From: an uncultured Clostridiaceae bacterium
GTDB taxonomy: Bacteria; Bacillota; Clostridia; Lachnospirales; Lachnospiraceae
Assembly (NCBI GenBank): GCA_949841235.1
Contig: CATKZA010000020.1
Coordinates: 1 to 10,917, forward strand
DNA: 10,917 nt
Direction: 5' to 3'
In this document: positions 1 through 7,110 of the stretch, one piece after another
Layout of the letters: the number at the start of each line of letters is the position of its first letter
How positions within the stretch are numbered: the stretch's first letter is position 1
Translations under genes and position numbers: made by a program
The notes under the pieces: generated by a model
The model's input: the letters and a program-made list of their open reading frames with translations, nothing else
The model's database searches: none
Told to the model about the DNA's origin: nothing

Positions 1-171
1 GCTTCGCTTCTTGCTCATGATGTCCATCGCAGGGATGTCAGCTGGCAAGCACGCTTGCCGCTGCCGCTCTTGCGATTTTAGTCACACTTCCAGTCATGCC
101 AGCCACGAAGCCCAGCTTCTCTGTGCTGGCACAAACAATCTGTGAGAAGAACGCTGTTTTTGCGTTCTTCC
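1..171. other. Hairpin-rich intergenic DNA downstream of the BtpA gene
   Basis: No gene was recognised here. Three separate inverted repeats are visible. The first is a CAGC/GCTG plus GGCAAG/CTTGCC stem at 39-63, with one bulged T. The second is GCCAGC (98-103) pairing with GCTGGC (125-130), enclosing a smaller GAAGC/GCTTC stem at 107-119. The third is a perfect 9-bp stem GAAGAACGC (146-154) / GCGTTCTTC (162-170) with a 7-nt loop. None is followed by a T-run on the minus strand, so none is a textbook terminator for the operon. Serial palindromes like these suggest decayed or clustered intergenic repeat units. Confidence 0.5.
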
Positions 172-240
172 AGTGTGATACTTAGAATTTCTTTGCGAAA
201 CGCCCACTGGCGTGAGCAATTTAGAAATTCTTATCACACT
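172..240. repeat. Nested 69-nt palindrome overlapping the BtpA stop codon
   Basis: The outer arms 172-180 plus 184-192 pair with 223-231 plus 232-240, giving 18 bp interrupted only by a 3-nt bulge at 181-183. Inside lie a TTGC/GCAA stem (193-196/216-219) and an ACGCC/GGCGT stem (200-204/209-213) with a 4-nt loop. The right arm contains the last five sense codons of the upstream gene (C-D-K-N-F) and abuts its TAA. No T-run follows on the minus strand. Reading it as an inserted repeat, rather than a terminator, is inference. Confidence 0.7.
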
Positions 241-1024
241 TTAATCCATTCAATACTTTTTTCACCAAGTCATAATCAATAGGATTCGTCAGTATTCCGC
301 CTTCTTTTAAGCTGGAGCCGATGATTGCGCCATCCGCAACCTGCATCTGCTCCTTGATGTTTTCTGCCTTCACGCCACTTCCGGCAAATACAGGAAGCTT
401 CACTACTTGCTTCACCCGCTTAATCAGGTCAAGGGGCGTCTCCTCACCAATCTGAGTTCCGGTAACGATAATCCCGTCTGCGCCATTGTCTGCCGCCTCG
501 CATGCGGACTGCTCAATGGTGATATAGGGAAGCAACATGTGCGCATGCTTTACCTGAACGTCCGCCAGAATTTTCACATGTTCCACGCCCATCTGTTTCC
601 GAAATTCCATGCATTTCTTCGCACAGGGATGAATGACCCCATCCGTGGTACACACGGTATCCACAAAGACCGGAACCCGGATGAAGGATGCCCCTGACAC
701 TGCGGCAATGGCAATGTCCGCCTCGCAGTCGTTGAATGCCGCATCAATTCCGATGGGAATTTTCACCGCATTGCGCACAGCTGTCGCAGCCGCCGTCAAA
801 GCGGCCAGCTGGGCTTTATTGAGAAATGCCGAGAATGGCGTGTCGCCCATATTTTCTACAATGACTGCGTCCACTCCCGCCTTTTCCAGCGTCACCGCAT
901 CCTGCACCGCCTGGTCGATCAATTTCTGATAATCCCCGGAAAACCCGGCTGTCGTAGGCAGCGGAAGGCAGTGTACCATACCGATAATCGTAGATGATTG
1001 TAATTGAAATAATTCTTTGCTCAT
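221..1024 (-). CDS. BtpA/SgcQ-family TIM-barrel protein
   Basis: 267-residue protein of the BtpA family, named for cyanobacterial photosystem I biogenesis and including E. coli SgcQ. The family is predicted to be a (beta/alpha)8 barrel, and I know of no established reaction. Family signatures are visible in order: GMVHCLPLP (15-23), ENMGD (57-61), a D/N-rich GIDAAFND (92-99), RVPVF (116-120), ADVQVKHA (154-161), VTGT (187-190), PVFAGSGV (211-218) and DGAIIGSSLK (231-240). Length is normal for the family. The start is set by AGGGAGGT seven bases before the ATG. It is the last gene of the nucleoside operon, 84 nt after the phosphorylase, so a role on a nucleoside or pentose-phosphate intermediate is inferred. 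The last five codons lie in the arm of a palindrome, so the native C-terminus may have been replaced. No signal peptide is seen; it is probably cytoplasmic. Confidence 0.85.
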   Translation of the reverse strand: MSKELFQLQSSTIIGMVHCLPLPTTAGFSGDYQKLIDQAVQDAVTLEKAGVDAVIVENMGDTPFSAFLNKAQLAALTAAATAVRNAVKIPIGIDAAFNDCEADIAIAAVSGASFIRVPVFVDTVCTTDGVIHPCAKKCMEFRKQMGVEHVKILADVQVKHAHMLLPYITIEQSACEAADNGADGIIVTGTQIGEETPLDLIKRVKQVVKLPVFAGSGVKAENIKEQMQVADGAIIGSSLKEGGILTNPIDYDLVKKVLNGLKCDKNF

Positions 1025-1049
1025 AGTCTATACCTCCCTTTTTTATAGT

Positions 1050-1096
1050 AAACTCACATGCCGCTTTCAGCGGCACCACCATATATAAAAGTCAAT
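1050..1096 (-). repeat. 47-bp intergenic repeat, copy 1
   Basis: Read on the minus strand, this stretch matches the plus strand at 7267-7313 at 42 of 47 positions by hand alignment. Its core is a 7-bp hairpin TGCCGCT/AGCGGCA (1059-1065/1069-1075) with a 3-nt loop. It is bounded by ACTTTTATA on one side and ACTATAAAA on the other, which form an approximate inverted repeat. It fills most of the gap between the phosphorylase stop and the ribosome site of the BtpA gene. Confidence 0.75.
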
Positions 1097-1108
1097 TCCA
1101 TGGTGCAA

Positions 1109-1870
1109 TCACAATTCCTGCCCATGCTTTACATGATAGTTGTAAATCCCCTCCAGTGCCGTCCTGCACAATAAATCCTCTGCGTCTGTCCGCTCCTGTC
1201 CTTGAAGCGTCTCCTTCAAGTTTTCCAGAACGGTTACTAGCGTAAGCACGCAGGTTTTTACATGCATCAGCCTTCCCAGAGTCATCATGCAGGAGGATTC
1301 CATATCGATTCCGGTCACCCCAAGCTTCTTCACTTCCTCGAAAGTTTCAGACATGTCCCGTCCCCACTCCTTGGAGAATTTGGAATCGTGCATGCAGCTG
1401 TAGAATCCATCCATCGTGCAGTTCAGACCGTTTGCGTACCGCTTGCCCATCGCCGCAACCGTCTCATTCATCACATTGACCAGTTCAAAATCTGCAACTG
1501 CCGGATAACTCAAGTCCACATACGTCTGGCTGGTGCTTTCCCGCCTCATGGCCGCCAATGGAATCATAAAATGCCCCAGCATATCGTCCTGCATGGACAT
1601 CACCGTCCCCATGCGGACGGCGACTTCCATGCCCGCCTCATACATTTCCTCCATGGCAATGGCCGCTGACGGGGCCCCGATTCCCGTAGAGGTCACCGTG
1701 ATTTCCACGCCCTTATATGTTCCTGTATACGTATTGAACTCTCTTTTAAAGGCAACTTTTTTCGGGTCATCCAGATAATTCTTGATGACTTCCACCCGCC
1801 ACGGATCCCCAGAAAATAACACATATTTTGACACTGTCTCTCTGTCAGCGCCCATATACAAAGTACTCAT
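1109..1870 (-). CDS. Nucleoside phosphorylase-like protein (PNP/UDP family 1)
   Basis: 253 residues, predicted to cleave a nucleoside with phosphate to free base and (deoxy)ribose 1-phosphate in the cytoplasm. Phosphate-site residues of the uridine phosphorylase branch are present: G21-D22-P23 with R25, and R86 with T89 in VRMGT. The ribose-binding Met-Glu of the family is GIDMES (M190, E191). The base pocket differs. After the conserved F156-Y157, where E. coli Udp has G-Q-E-R, this protein has S-C-M-H, so the base specificity cannot be read off. An ATG further upstream (1954) leaves the frame open, but GAGG lies 6 nt before the ATG at 1870 and homology begins there. ATGs at 1876 and 1882 are alternatives. 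The TGA stop lies close to repeat copy 1. The gap to the kinase gene upstream is 137 nt. Confidence 0.85.
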   Translation of the reverse strand: MSTLYMGADRETVSKYVLFSGDPWRVEVIKNYLDDPKKVAFKREFNTYTGTYKGVEITVTSTGIGAPSAAIAMEEMYEAGMEVAVRMGTVMSMQDDMLGHFMIPLAAMRRESTSQTYVDLSYPAVADFELVNVMNETVAAMGKRYANGLNCTMDGFYSCMHDSKFSKEWGRDMSETFEEVKKLGVTGIDMESSCMMTLGRLMHVKTCVLTLVTVLENLKETLQGQERTDAEDLLCRTALEGIYNYHVKHGQEL

Positions 1871-1929
1871 GCTCATCCTCATTTCTGCAACAGCACGCAT
1901 GCCATTGTCTATCTGTTTTTTACACAAAT

Positions 1930-2000
1930 CGCACGCATTAGCAATGTATAACACATTGGCTAATGTGTTTTGGTTGATTGGAACGGCGAAGCCGTGAACC
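1930..2000. other. Palindromes between the kinase and phosphorylase genes
   Basis: This 137-nt gap (1871-2007) holds a perfect 8-bp inverted repeat AACACATT (1950-1957) / AATGTGTT (1962-1969) with a 4-nt loop. A related short hairpin, CATTAGCAATG, sits at 1936-1946, and an ACGGC/GCCGT stem with a 3-nt loop at 1983-1995 is flanked by GGTT and AACC. The 1983-1995 stem lies just after the kinase stop on the minus strand. There is no T-run after any of them. They may be mRNA processing or attenuation structures, or a short repeat. No promoter was recognised. Confidence 0.5.
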
Positions 2001-2007
2001 GTAACCT

Positions 2008-2961
2008 TTATATCGCCCTATACTCCTCCGCCTTGGCAAGAAGCTCCTGCTCCGTCGGGATATTGGAGCAGCATCCCTCTTTTTGCAGTACAAAATGGGA
2101 CAGCGCGCTTCCCAGCTCGCAGCAGTTTTTCGGATCCCGGCCATTCAGATAGCCATAGATAAACCCTGCCATATAGCCATCGCCGGATCCAGTGGCATCC
2201 ACCACATGCTCCACCTGGCAGATTCCGATTTTTTCCTGGCGAACCCTGTCCCCCTCGCGGATATAGCACAGACTTCCGTCTTTCCCCAAGGTCGTCACAA
2301 TGATATTCGCCTTCCCGATCCGGAACAGCTCTTGGATGTCTTTCATCCCAAGAAGTTCCTCCATAATCTTTCGCTCCACCTCATTTGAAAAAATGATTTC
2401 GCTTTCCGTCAGCAATGTCTTTAAAAATTCCTCGGGAAAGGCATCAAAATCATCTTTCATCCCAAACACGATGGGAATGTTATGTTTCTTGCACTTCTGG
2501 AAAAATTCCCGGTTATCCTTCTGCGGTGCTACCGTGATCACCCCAAGTCGCACATTTTCAAACATCTCATCCCTCATTGGCGCGGCATACTTTTCATCCA
2601 TTGCGCCGGGATAGAAAATGGTAATGTGGTCGTTATGGTTATCCTGGAGCAGATAGCATACGCTGGTCTTTTCATTGGGAATCTCCGTGATGCCGTCCAG
2701 GGGAACATTTCCATCCATCAGGAACTGCTTGAACCCATTGGAGGCAAAATCCTCGCCAACCCGAAGGATTGGCAGGGCGCGCATGCCGAGCTTGCACAGC
2801 GCATAGGCAATATTGACGGAGCATCCGCCATAGTTGATGTCCACATTGGATTGATTCTCAACGAGAGAGGTGAACCCAATGCGCGCCGGCGAAGCGATTC
2901 TAATAATATGATCCATGCTGACATATCCACTTGTCAGCACATCTGTTTTCCCTATACTCAT
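2008..2961 (-). CDS. PfkB/ribokinase-family sugar or nucleoside kinase
   Basis: 317 residues, a normal length for the PfkB family of ATP- or ADP-dependent kinases. Visible are the di-glycine hinge NYGGCSVNIAYALCKLG (44-59), the N193-E194 phosphate/Mg region, and the C-terminal signature DATGSGDGYMAGF (255-267) with catalytic base D261. The ITIFYPGAM stretch (113-121) resembles adenosine/nucleoside-kinase-like members more than phosphofructokinase, but this is a weak guide. In this operon it could phosphorylate a nucleoside, free ribose, or ribose 1-phosphate released by the phosphorylase. An ADP-dependent ribose-1-phosphate kinase of this fold is known from Thermococcus. The start at 2961 follows AGGAGGG with a 10-nt spacer. 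The gene lies 51 nt after the hydrolase. Cytoplasmic; the exact substrate is not determined. Confidence 0.85.
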   Translation of the reverse strand: MSIGKTDVLTSGYVSMDHIIRIASPARIGFTSLVENQSNVDINYGGCSVNIAYALCKLGMRALPILRVGEDFASNGFKQFLMDGNVPLDGITEIPNEKTSVCYLLQDNHNDHITIFYPGAMDEKYAAPMRDEMFENVRLGVITVAPQKDNREFFQKCKKHNIPIVFGMKDDFDAFPEEFLKTLLTESEIIFSNEVERKIMEELLGMKDIQELFRIGKANIIVTTLGKDGSLCYIREGDRVRQEKIGICQVEHVVDATGSGDGYMAGFIYGYLNGRDPKNCCELGSALSHFVLQKEGCCSNIPTEQELLAKAEEYRAI

Positions 2962-3012
2962 TCCTTAGCAACCCTCCTAATGTTCGTACCAATGGCAGCA
3001 ATATAACCTATT

Positions 3013-3579
3013 TTATAACTCTTCCTTCTCCAGCATCTCCCGGAACTTCTCCATGTCAATGACATGTCCCAGATACTTGTCAATATCCGTCAAATGCACT
3101 TCATTGACCACTTGGTCATTCGTAGCCACGCACTCCCTGATGACATAGGGCGTGTAGTCCAGATAAAATGCATCGGTTACGGTGGCACGGATGCAGCAAT
3201 TTGTTTTCGTTCCCACGATAATCGTATTTTCGATGCCGTTCTCCCGCAGTACCAGATCCAGATCGGTGCCAAAAAAGCCGCTGTACCTCCTCTTCGGAAT
3301 CACATAATCCTTTTCCTCGTCCACAGTCAGAAGGGGGTCGATTTCTACCCCGAATGTCCCCTCGATGCAGTTTGGCCGCATGGAGGCCGCCTTTCGGTCA
3401 ATCTTTCCCCTGCGGTTCCGATGCTGGAGGAAGATTACGAGAAGATCCCGTTTCCTCGCCGCCTCCAGCACCTCCTGAATATTTTTCAGGATATTTCTAT
3501 TTTCAGGATAGTAGACCAGTCCCTCGGGGTCAGTAAAGTCCCGAACCATATCTACTATAATCAAAGCACTCTTTCTCAT
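3013..3579 (-). CDS. Isochorismatase-fold cysteine hydrolase
   Basis: 188 residues, typical length for the isochorismatase/nicotinamidase superfamily. These enzymes hydrolyse amide, carbamoyl or vinyl-ether bonds with an Asp-Lys-Cys triad. The triad is visible as D10 (IIVDMVRDF), K96 (VIPKRRYSGFFGTDL) and C129 (TNCCIRAT; C128 is adjacent, but alignment to the usual T-N-x-C-V pattern favours C129). The nicotinamidase metal motif D-x-H-x-x-H is not seen, while C-x-x-G-T-x-G (71-77) resembles carbamoylsarcosine amidase/RutB-like members. A ureide, carbamoyl or amide product of base breakdown is therefore a plausible substrate; nicotinamide is less so. The start is 3 nt after the preceding permease stop with only a weak GGGG ribosome site, so translation is probably coupled. 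True isochorismate cleavage is unlikely in this context. Confidence 0.85.
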   Translation of the reverse strand: MRKSALIIVDMVRDFTDPEGLVYYPENRNILKNIQEVLEAARKRDLLVIFLQHRNRRGKIDRKAASMRPNCIEGTFGVEIDPLLTVDEEKDYVIPKRRYSGFFGTDLDLVLRENGIENTIIVGTKTNCCIRATVTDAFYLDYTPYVIRECVATNDQVVNEVHLTDIDKYLGHVIDMEKFREMLEKEEL

Positions 3580-3582
3580 ATC

Positions 3583-4488
3583 TTATACCCCACGCACTTT
3601 ATGATTTCGATATTTCACGATAGATACCACAGTCAATACCACCGTCATGACTACATATGGAATGACGTCAAATACAGCGGCAGCCGCCCCGGCATGCAGG
3701 CTTAGATTTACGGAGAGGGCTCTCGCCAAGCCGAAGATCACGGCATACACAGAAGAGGAAAGCGGGTCTCCCCTTCCGCAGTAGATGGCCGCAATCGCGA
3801 TAAATCCACGTCCTGCCGTCATATTGTTTGTAAAAATCGTCATGCGCTCCAGTGCCAGATTGATTCCTGCCAGCGCGCAGAAGAAGGAGCCAAGCAGCAC
3901 TGCCAGATAACGATATTTGTTCGTATTCAATCCAAGGCTTTTCGCCGAGTCCTCATTTTCTCCAACGACACGCACGTAGATTCCAAACTTCGTGCGGTAC
4001 ATCAAGAACCAGATCAGGACAATCAGCGCAAAAGAGATGTAAGTAATCACCGTATGTCCGCTGAGAATGCTTCCGAGAATCGGAATATCTTTGATTACCG
4101 GAATGTTGATTTTAAAATCCGCAGCATTGGTAAAATCCAATCTGATGTTTGCGGAATTCATCAACTGCAACACAAACCCTGCAATCGCAGTCACCGACAT
4201 ATTGATGGCAAGACCGATGATGATTACATTTCCCTTGCAGGAAACTCCAAAGAATGCGAATATCAATCCAATTGCCAGGCATGCGACGATGGCTGCCAGA
4301 TATCCCAGCAAAATGTTCCCCGTCTGAAAACTGACCAGAACAGAAAAGAAAGAGCCAGCCAGCATCATGCCTTCCAGCGCGATGTTCAATACATTTGCCT
4401 TATAGGCGAAAATTCCGCCAAGCACGCAGAGCAGAATCGGCACTGCATGATAAATCGAATCATATATTATTCCATTAAGAAATGCCAT
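3583..4488 (-). CDS. Nucleoside ABC transporter permease, second subunit (YufQ/NupQ-like)
   Basis: 301-residue multi-pass membrane protein of the branched-chain/ribose-type permease family, the shorter of the two permeases of a Bmp-type nucleoside importer. It has about eight hydrophobic segments and the family motif KANVLNIALEGMMLAGSF near residues 25-42. This is the counterpart of KANIFNMGVEGQLLFGGF in the partner permease. A GRGDP stretch late in the protein and a short basic C-terminus (KYRNHKVRGV) probably lie at the cytoplasmic face. The start is taken at 4488, not at an upstream ATG at 4515: AAAGGAGG lies 7 nt before it, and TAATG overlaps the stop of the preceding permease by one base, a classic coupled junction. 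It forms a heterodimer with that permease and the ATPase. Confidence 0.92.
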   Translation of the reverse strand: MAFLNGIIYDSIYHAVPILLCVLGGIFAYKANVLNIALEGMMLAGSFFSVLVSFQTGNILLGYLAAIVACLAIGLIFAFFGVSCKGNVIIIGLAINMSVTAIAGFVLQLMNSANIRLDFTNAADFKINIPVIKDIPILGSILSGHTVITYISFALIVLIWFLMYRTKFGIYVRVVGENEDSAKSLGLNTNKYRYLAVLLGSFFCALAGINLALERMTIFTNNMTAGRGFIAIAAIYCGRGDPLSSSVYAVIFGLARALSVNLSLHAGAAAAVFDVIPYVVMTVVLTVVSIVKYRNHKVRGV

Positions 4489-5570
4489 TATGCCGCCTCC
4501 TTTCTGCCCATCCATTTACGGATACGCTCTCTCAACCCATAGCGTTCATCCAAGAACTGCACGGCAAGGAAGAGAATGATCAGGCTCTGTAGGACGCCGA
4601 CAATCTCCTTCGGCACCGATGTATACATATTGATGTTATCCGCACCGGTTTTCAATGCGCTGAAGAAAATAGCCGCCAGCAGGATGCCGATGGGATTGTG
4701 CCTGCCTAAGAGGGCGATCAACATACCGTCCCAGCCAAGTCCTGTCGTGCCGGAGAATGTCAATGTATACTTGAATTTCTCGCTCATCATCTGCCCGGAG
4801 CCGGCAAGCCCGGCCAAAGCGCCGCTGATGCACATCAGGAGAATGACCTTCCTTCTGACGCGCATTCCCGTTGCTTCCGCAAAGTCCGGGTTATTTCCGA
4901 TGGCGGTAATCTGCATTCCCAGCTTGGTCTTCTTGAATATGAACGTCATGACAATCAGCACCGCCAATGCAATGAAGAAAAACATGGTCAGCCTGGAATT
5001 TTCAATGCCAAGCCGTTTAAACATTGCATTTTCTTTAATCGTCGGCGTACACACATATCCGGAACCAGCCTCTCGGAACGGGCCGGATGATAGATACTCC
5101 AACACCTTAATCATGGCATAGTTTAACATCAGGGTGACAACCATCTCATCCACATGGAAATATGCCCTCAGGATTGCCGGAACCAGTGCGAATAATACTC
5201 CGCATGCCATTCCGATTCCCATGCAGATTAATTTGTCCAGTACCGAGCTGGATAGATTCAAAGTTGCTCCGGCAATTCCTGCAAAGAATCCTCCAAACAG
5301 AAGCTGTCCCTCTACGCCCATGTTGAAAATATTGGCCTTAAACGTAATCGCAATCGCAAGCCCCGTCAGCAGCAATGGGGACGCATAATGCAGGGTATTC
5401 AAAAATCCTCTCATCGTAAAGAGGGATTTCCCCAGCATCATGCCATATGCTTCAATTGGATTTTCTCCGATGCTAAAGATGATAATGCCGCCAATAAAAA
5501 ATGCCAACGCTACAGGAAGCAGTGTATTTAGAATTTTGGGACCGATGTAACTTGCTTTACTCTTCTTCAT
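4488..5570 (-). CDS. Nucleoside ABC transporter permease, first subunit (YufP/NupP-like)
   Basis: 360-residue multi-pass membrane protein of the branched-chain/ribose-type permease family, the longer permease of the nucleoside importer (compare B. subtilis NupP). The first membrane segment is at about 13-35. The family motif FKANIFNMGVEGQLLFGG is at about 77-94. A cytoplasmic loop TAIGNNPDFAEATGMRVRR, which usually contacts the ATPase, is followed by further helices and a basic tail RERIRKWMGRKEAA. The start at 5570 overlaps the ATPase gene by 14 nt and has a very strong AAAGGAGGAGG site located inside the ATPase coding sequence. The stop overlaps the next permease start by one base. Tight overlaps on both sides fit equimolar synthesis of the transporter core. 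Confidence 0.93.
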   Translation of the reverse strand: MKKSKASYIGPKILNTLLPVALAFFIGGIIIFSIGENPIEAYGMMLGKSLFTMRGFLNTLHYASPLLLTGLAIAITFKANIFNMGVEGQLLFGGFFAGIAGATLNLSSSVLDKLICMGIGMACGVLFALVPAILRAYFHVDEMVVTLMLNYAMIKVLEYLSSGPFREAGSGYVCTPTIKENAMFKRLGIENSRLTMFFFIALAVLIVMTFIFKKTKLGMQITAIGNNPDFAEATGMRVRRKVILLMCISGALAGLAGSGQMMSEKFKYTLTFSGTTGLGWDGMLIALLGRHNPIGILLAAIFFSALKTGADNINMYTSVPKEIVGVLQSLIILFLAVQFLDERYGLRERIRKWMGRKEAA

Positions 5571-7098
5571 GTCCGCCTCCTCCTTTCTGACTTGCGCCCG
5601 CCATCAGCAATCCAATCTCCTCCGATGTGGTCACCTTCGGGTCCACCTCGCCGATGATGCCGCCCTTGTACATCACGGCAACCCGGTCGGATAGGCTCAT
5701 AATTTCCGACAGCTCGCTGGAAATGAGCAGAACCGCCTTTCCCGAATTGCGAAGAGCCAGCAGCTGCCGATGGATAAATTCAATGGAGCCAATATCCACA
5801 CCCCGCGTGGGCTGGCAGGCAATGATTAAGTCAGGATTATTCTCAAACTCTCTCGCAATGATTACCTTCTGGGCATTTCCGCCAGATAACTGGGAAACCA
5901 GGCCATACCGGTCGGAAACGCGGATATCATATTTCTTGATAAAGTCATTGCACAGCTGCTTCATATTTTTTCCTCTGAGAACGCCCTTGCTGCACACATT
6001 ATGGGTATCAAAATATCCCGCAATGCAGTTCTCCGGTATGGACATGTCCCGGCACAAGCCCTGTGCATAGCGATCCTCGGGAATGATTCCGATGCCAAAC
6101 TTGCGAAGCTTATCCGGCCAAGCATTGGTAATATCCTTATGATTCAATACCACTTTTCCCTTCGTCACGGTCATCACGCCCGTCAGCACCTTGATTAGCT
6201 CGCTCTGCCCATTGCCTTCCACGCCCGCAATCCCCAATACCTCGCCTTTGCGCACGGACAGGGAAACATTGTGCAGAATCTCCTGATTGGCATCATTTAC
6301 CGTGCATATGTTCTTCACGCAGTAGGCCTCTTCCTCCTTCGGAGCCGGGCCATCCTCGTTCTTCACCGTGAGAACCACATCACGTCCAACCATCATCTGT
6401 GCCAGTTCCGTCTCGCTGGTATCCTGCGTCTTTACATTTCCAATCACCTGGCCACTCTTGATGACTGTCACGCTGTCGCTCAGATACATCACTTCCCGCA
6501 GCTTGTGGGTGATAACAATGATAGTCTTGCCCTGATTGCGCAGCACTTTCAGGTTTTCCATCAGCTGATCCACTTCCTGGGGTGTCAGAACCGCCGTCGG
6601 CTCGTCCAGAATCAGGATATCCACATTGCGGTATAGCATTTTCAGGATTTCAACCTGTTGGCATAATCCAACCGAAATATCCTGGATCTTAGCCATGGGA
6701 TCAATCTGGAAATGATACTGCTCAATTAACTCTTTTACCTTTTCAATCTCTTTTCGGCGGTCGATCAAACCTTTTTTCGTAATCTCGCTACCAAGCAGAA
6801 TGTTCTCGTATACGGTAAAGCTCGGCACCAGTTTAAAATGCTGATGCACCATACCGATTCCGTGCCGGATCGCATCTGTGGGAGAATTCATAACAAGTTC
6901 TTCCCCATTCAGAAGGATCTTTCCACTGGTGGGCTTGAATACGCCATAGAGCATATTCATCAATGTTGACTTTCCGGCACCGTTTTCCCCAACAATACAT
7001 TTGATTTCCTGCTTTCCTACTTGGAGATTAATATTATTGTTTGCGACAAAATCGCCGAACTTTTTCGTCAAATTTTGCGTCTCAATAATCATACTCAT
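5557..7098 (-). CDS. Nucleoside ABC transporter ATPase, double-domain (YufO/NupO-like)
   Basis: 513 residues with two ABC domains in tandem, as in sugar- and nucleoside-type importers. Domain 1 has Walker A GENGAGKST (37-45), a degenerate signature ISVGLCQQ (141-148), Walker B ILILDEPTA (about 161-169) and switch H198. Domain 2 has a degenerate Walker A GVEGNGQSE (292-300) lacking the GKT lysine, a good signature LSGGNAQK (404-411) and Walker B-like CQPTRGVD (428-435). The degenerate domain 2 is usual for this family. The ATG at 7098 is chosen over one at 7176 because AAGGAG lies 7 nt before it and homology begins there. The last residues, GGGGHEEE, are encoded by the ribosome site and first codons of the next gene. 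The gene is preceded by a 314-nt gap after the binding-protein gene. Confidence 0.95.
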   Translation of the reverse strand: MSMIIETQNLTKKFGDFVANNNINLQVGKQEIKCIVGENGAGKSTLMNMLYGVFKPTSGKILLNGEELVMNSPTDAIRHGIGMVHQHFKLVPSFTVYENILLGSEITKKGLIDRRKEIEKVKELIEQYHFQIDPMAKIQDISVGLCQQVEILKMLYRNVDILILDEPTAVLTPQEVDQLMENLKVLRNQGKTIIVITHKLREVMYLSDSVTVIKSGQVIGNVKTQDTSETELAQMMVGRDVVLTVKNEDGPAPKEEEAYCVKNICTVNDANQEILHNVSLSVRKGEVLGIAGVEGNGQSELIKVLTGVMTVTKGKVVLNHKDITNAWPDKLRKFGIGIIPEDRYAQGLCRDMSIPENCIAGYFDTHNVCSKGVLRGKNMKQLCNDFIKKYDIRVSDRYGLVSQLSGGNAQKVIIAREFENNPDLIIACQPTRGVDIGSIEFIHRQLLALRNSGKAVLLISSELSEIMSLSDRVAVMYKGGIIGEVDPKVTTSEEIGLLMAGASQKGGGGHEEE

Positions 7099-7110
7099 AG
7101 CAATTCTCCT

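Noticed and set aside
1..240. Rho-independent terminator for the operon
   Set aside because: Several hairpins exist, but none is followed by a T-run on the minus strand, so I list them as repeats or structures only.
1871..1954. Upstream ATG extending the phosphorylase by 28 residues
   Set aside because: The extension begins inside a palindrome and has no similarity to the family's N-terminus; a GAGG site precedes 1870.
2482..3705. Plus-strand open frames opposite the kinase and hydrolase genes (174 and 213 codons)
   Set aside because: They are antisense shadows of well-recognised minus-strand genes, have no family motifs and no good ribosome site, and end out of step with any operon.
4489..4515. 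Upstream ATG extending the second permease by 9 residues
   Set aside because: The ribosome site AAAGGAGG and the TAATG overlap both point to 4488.
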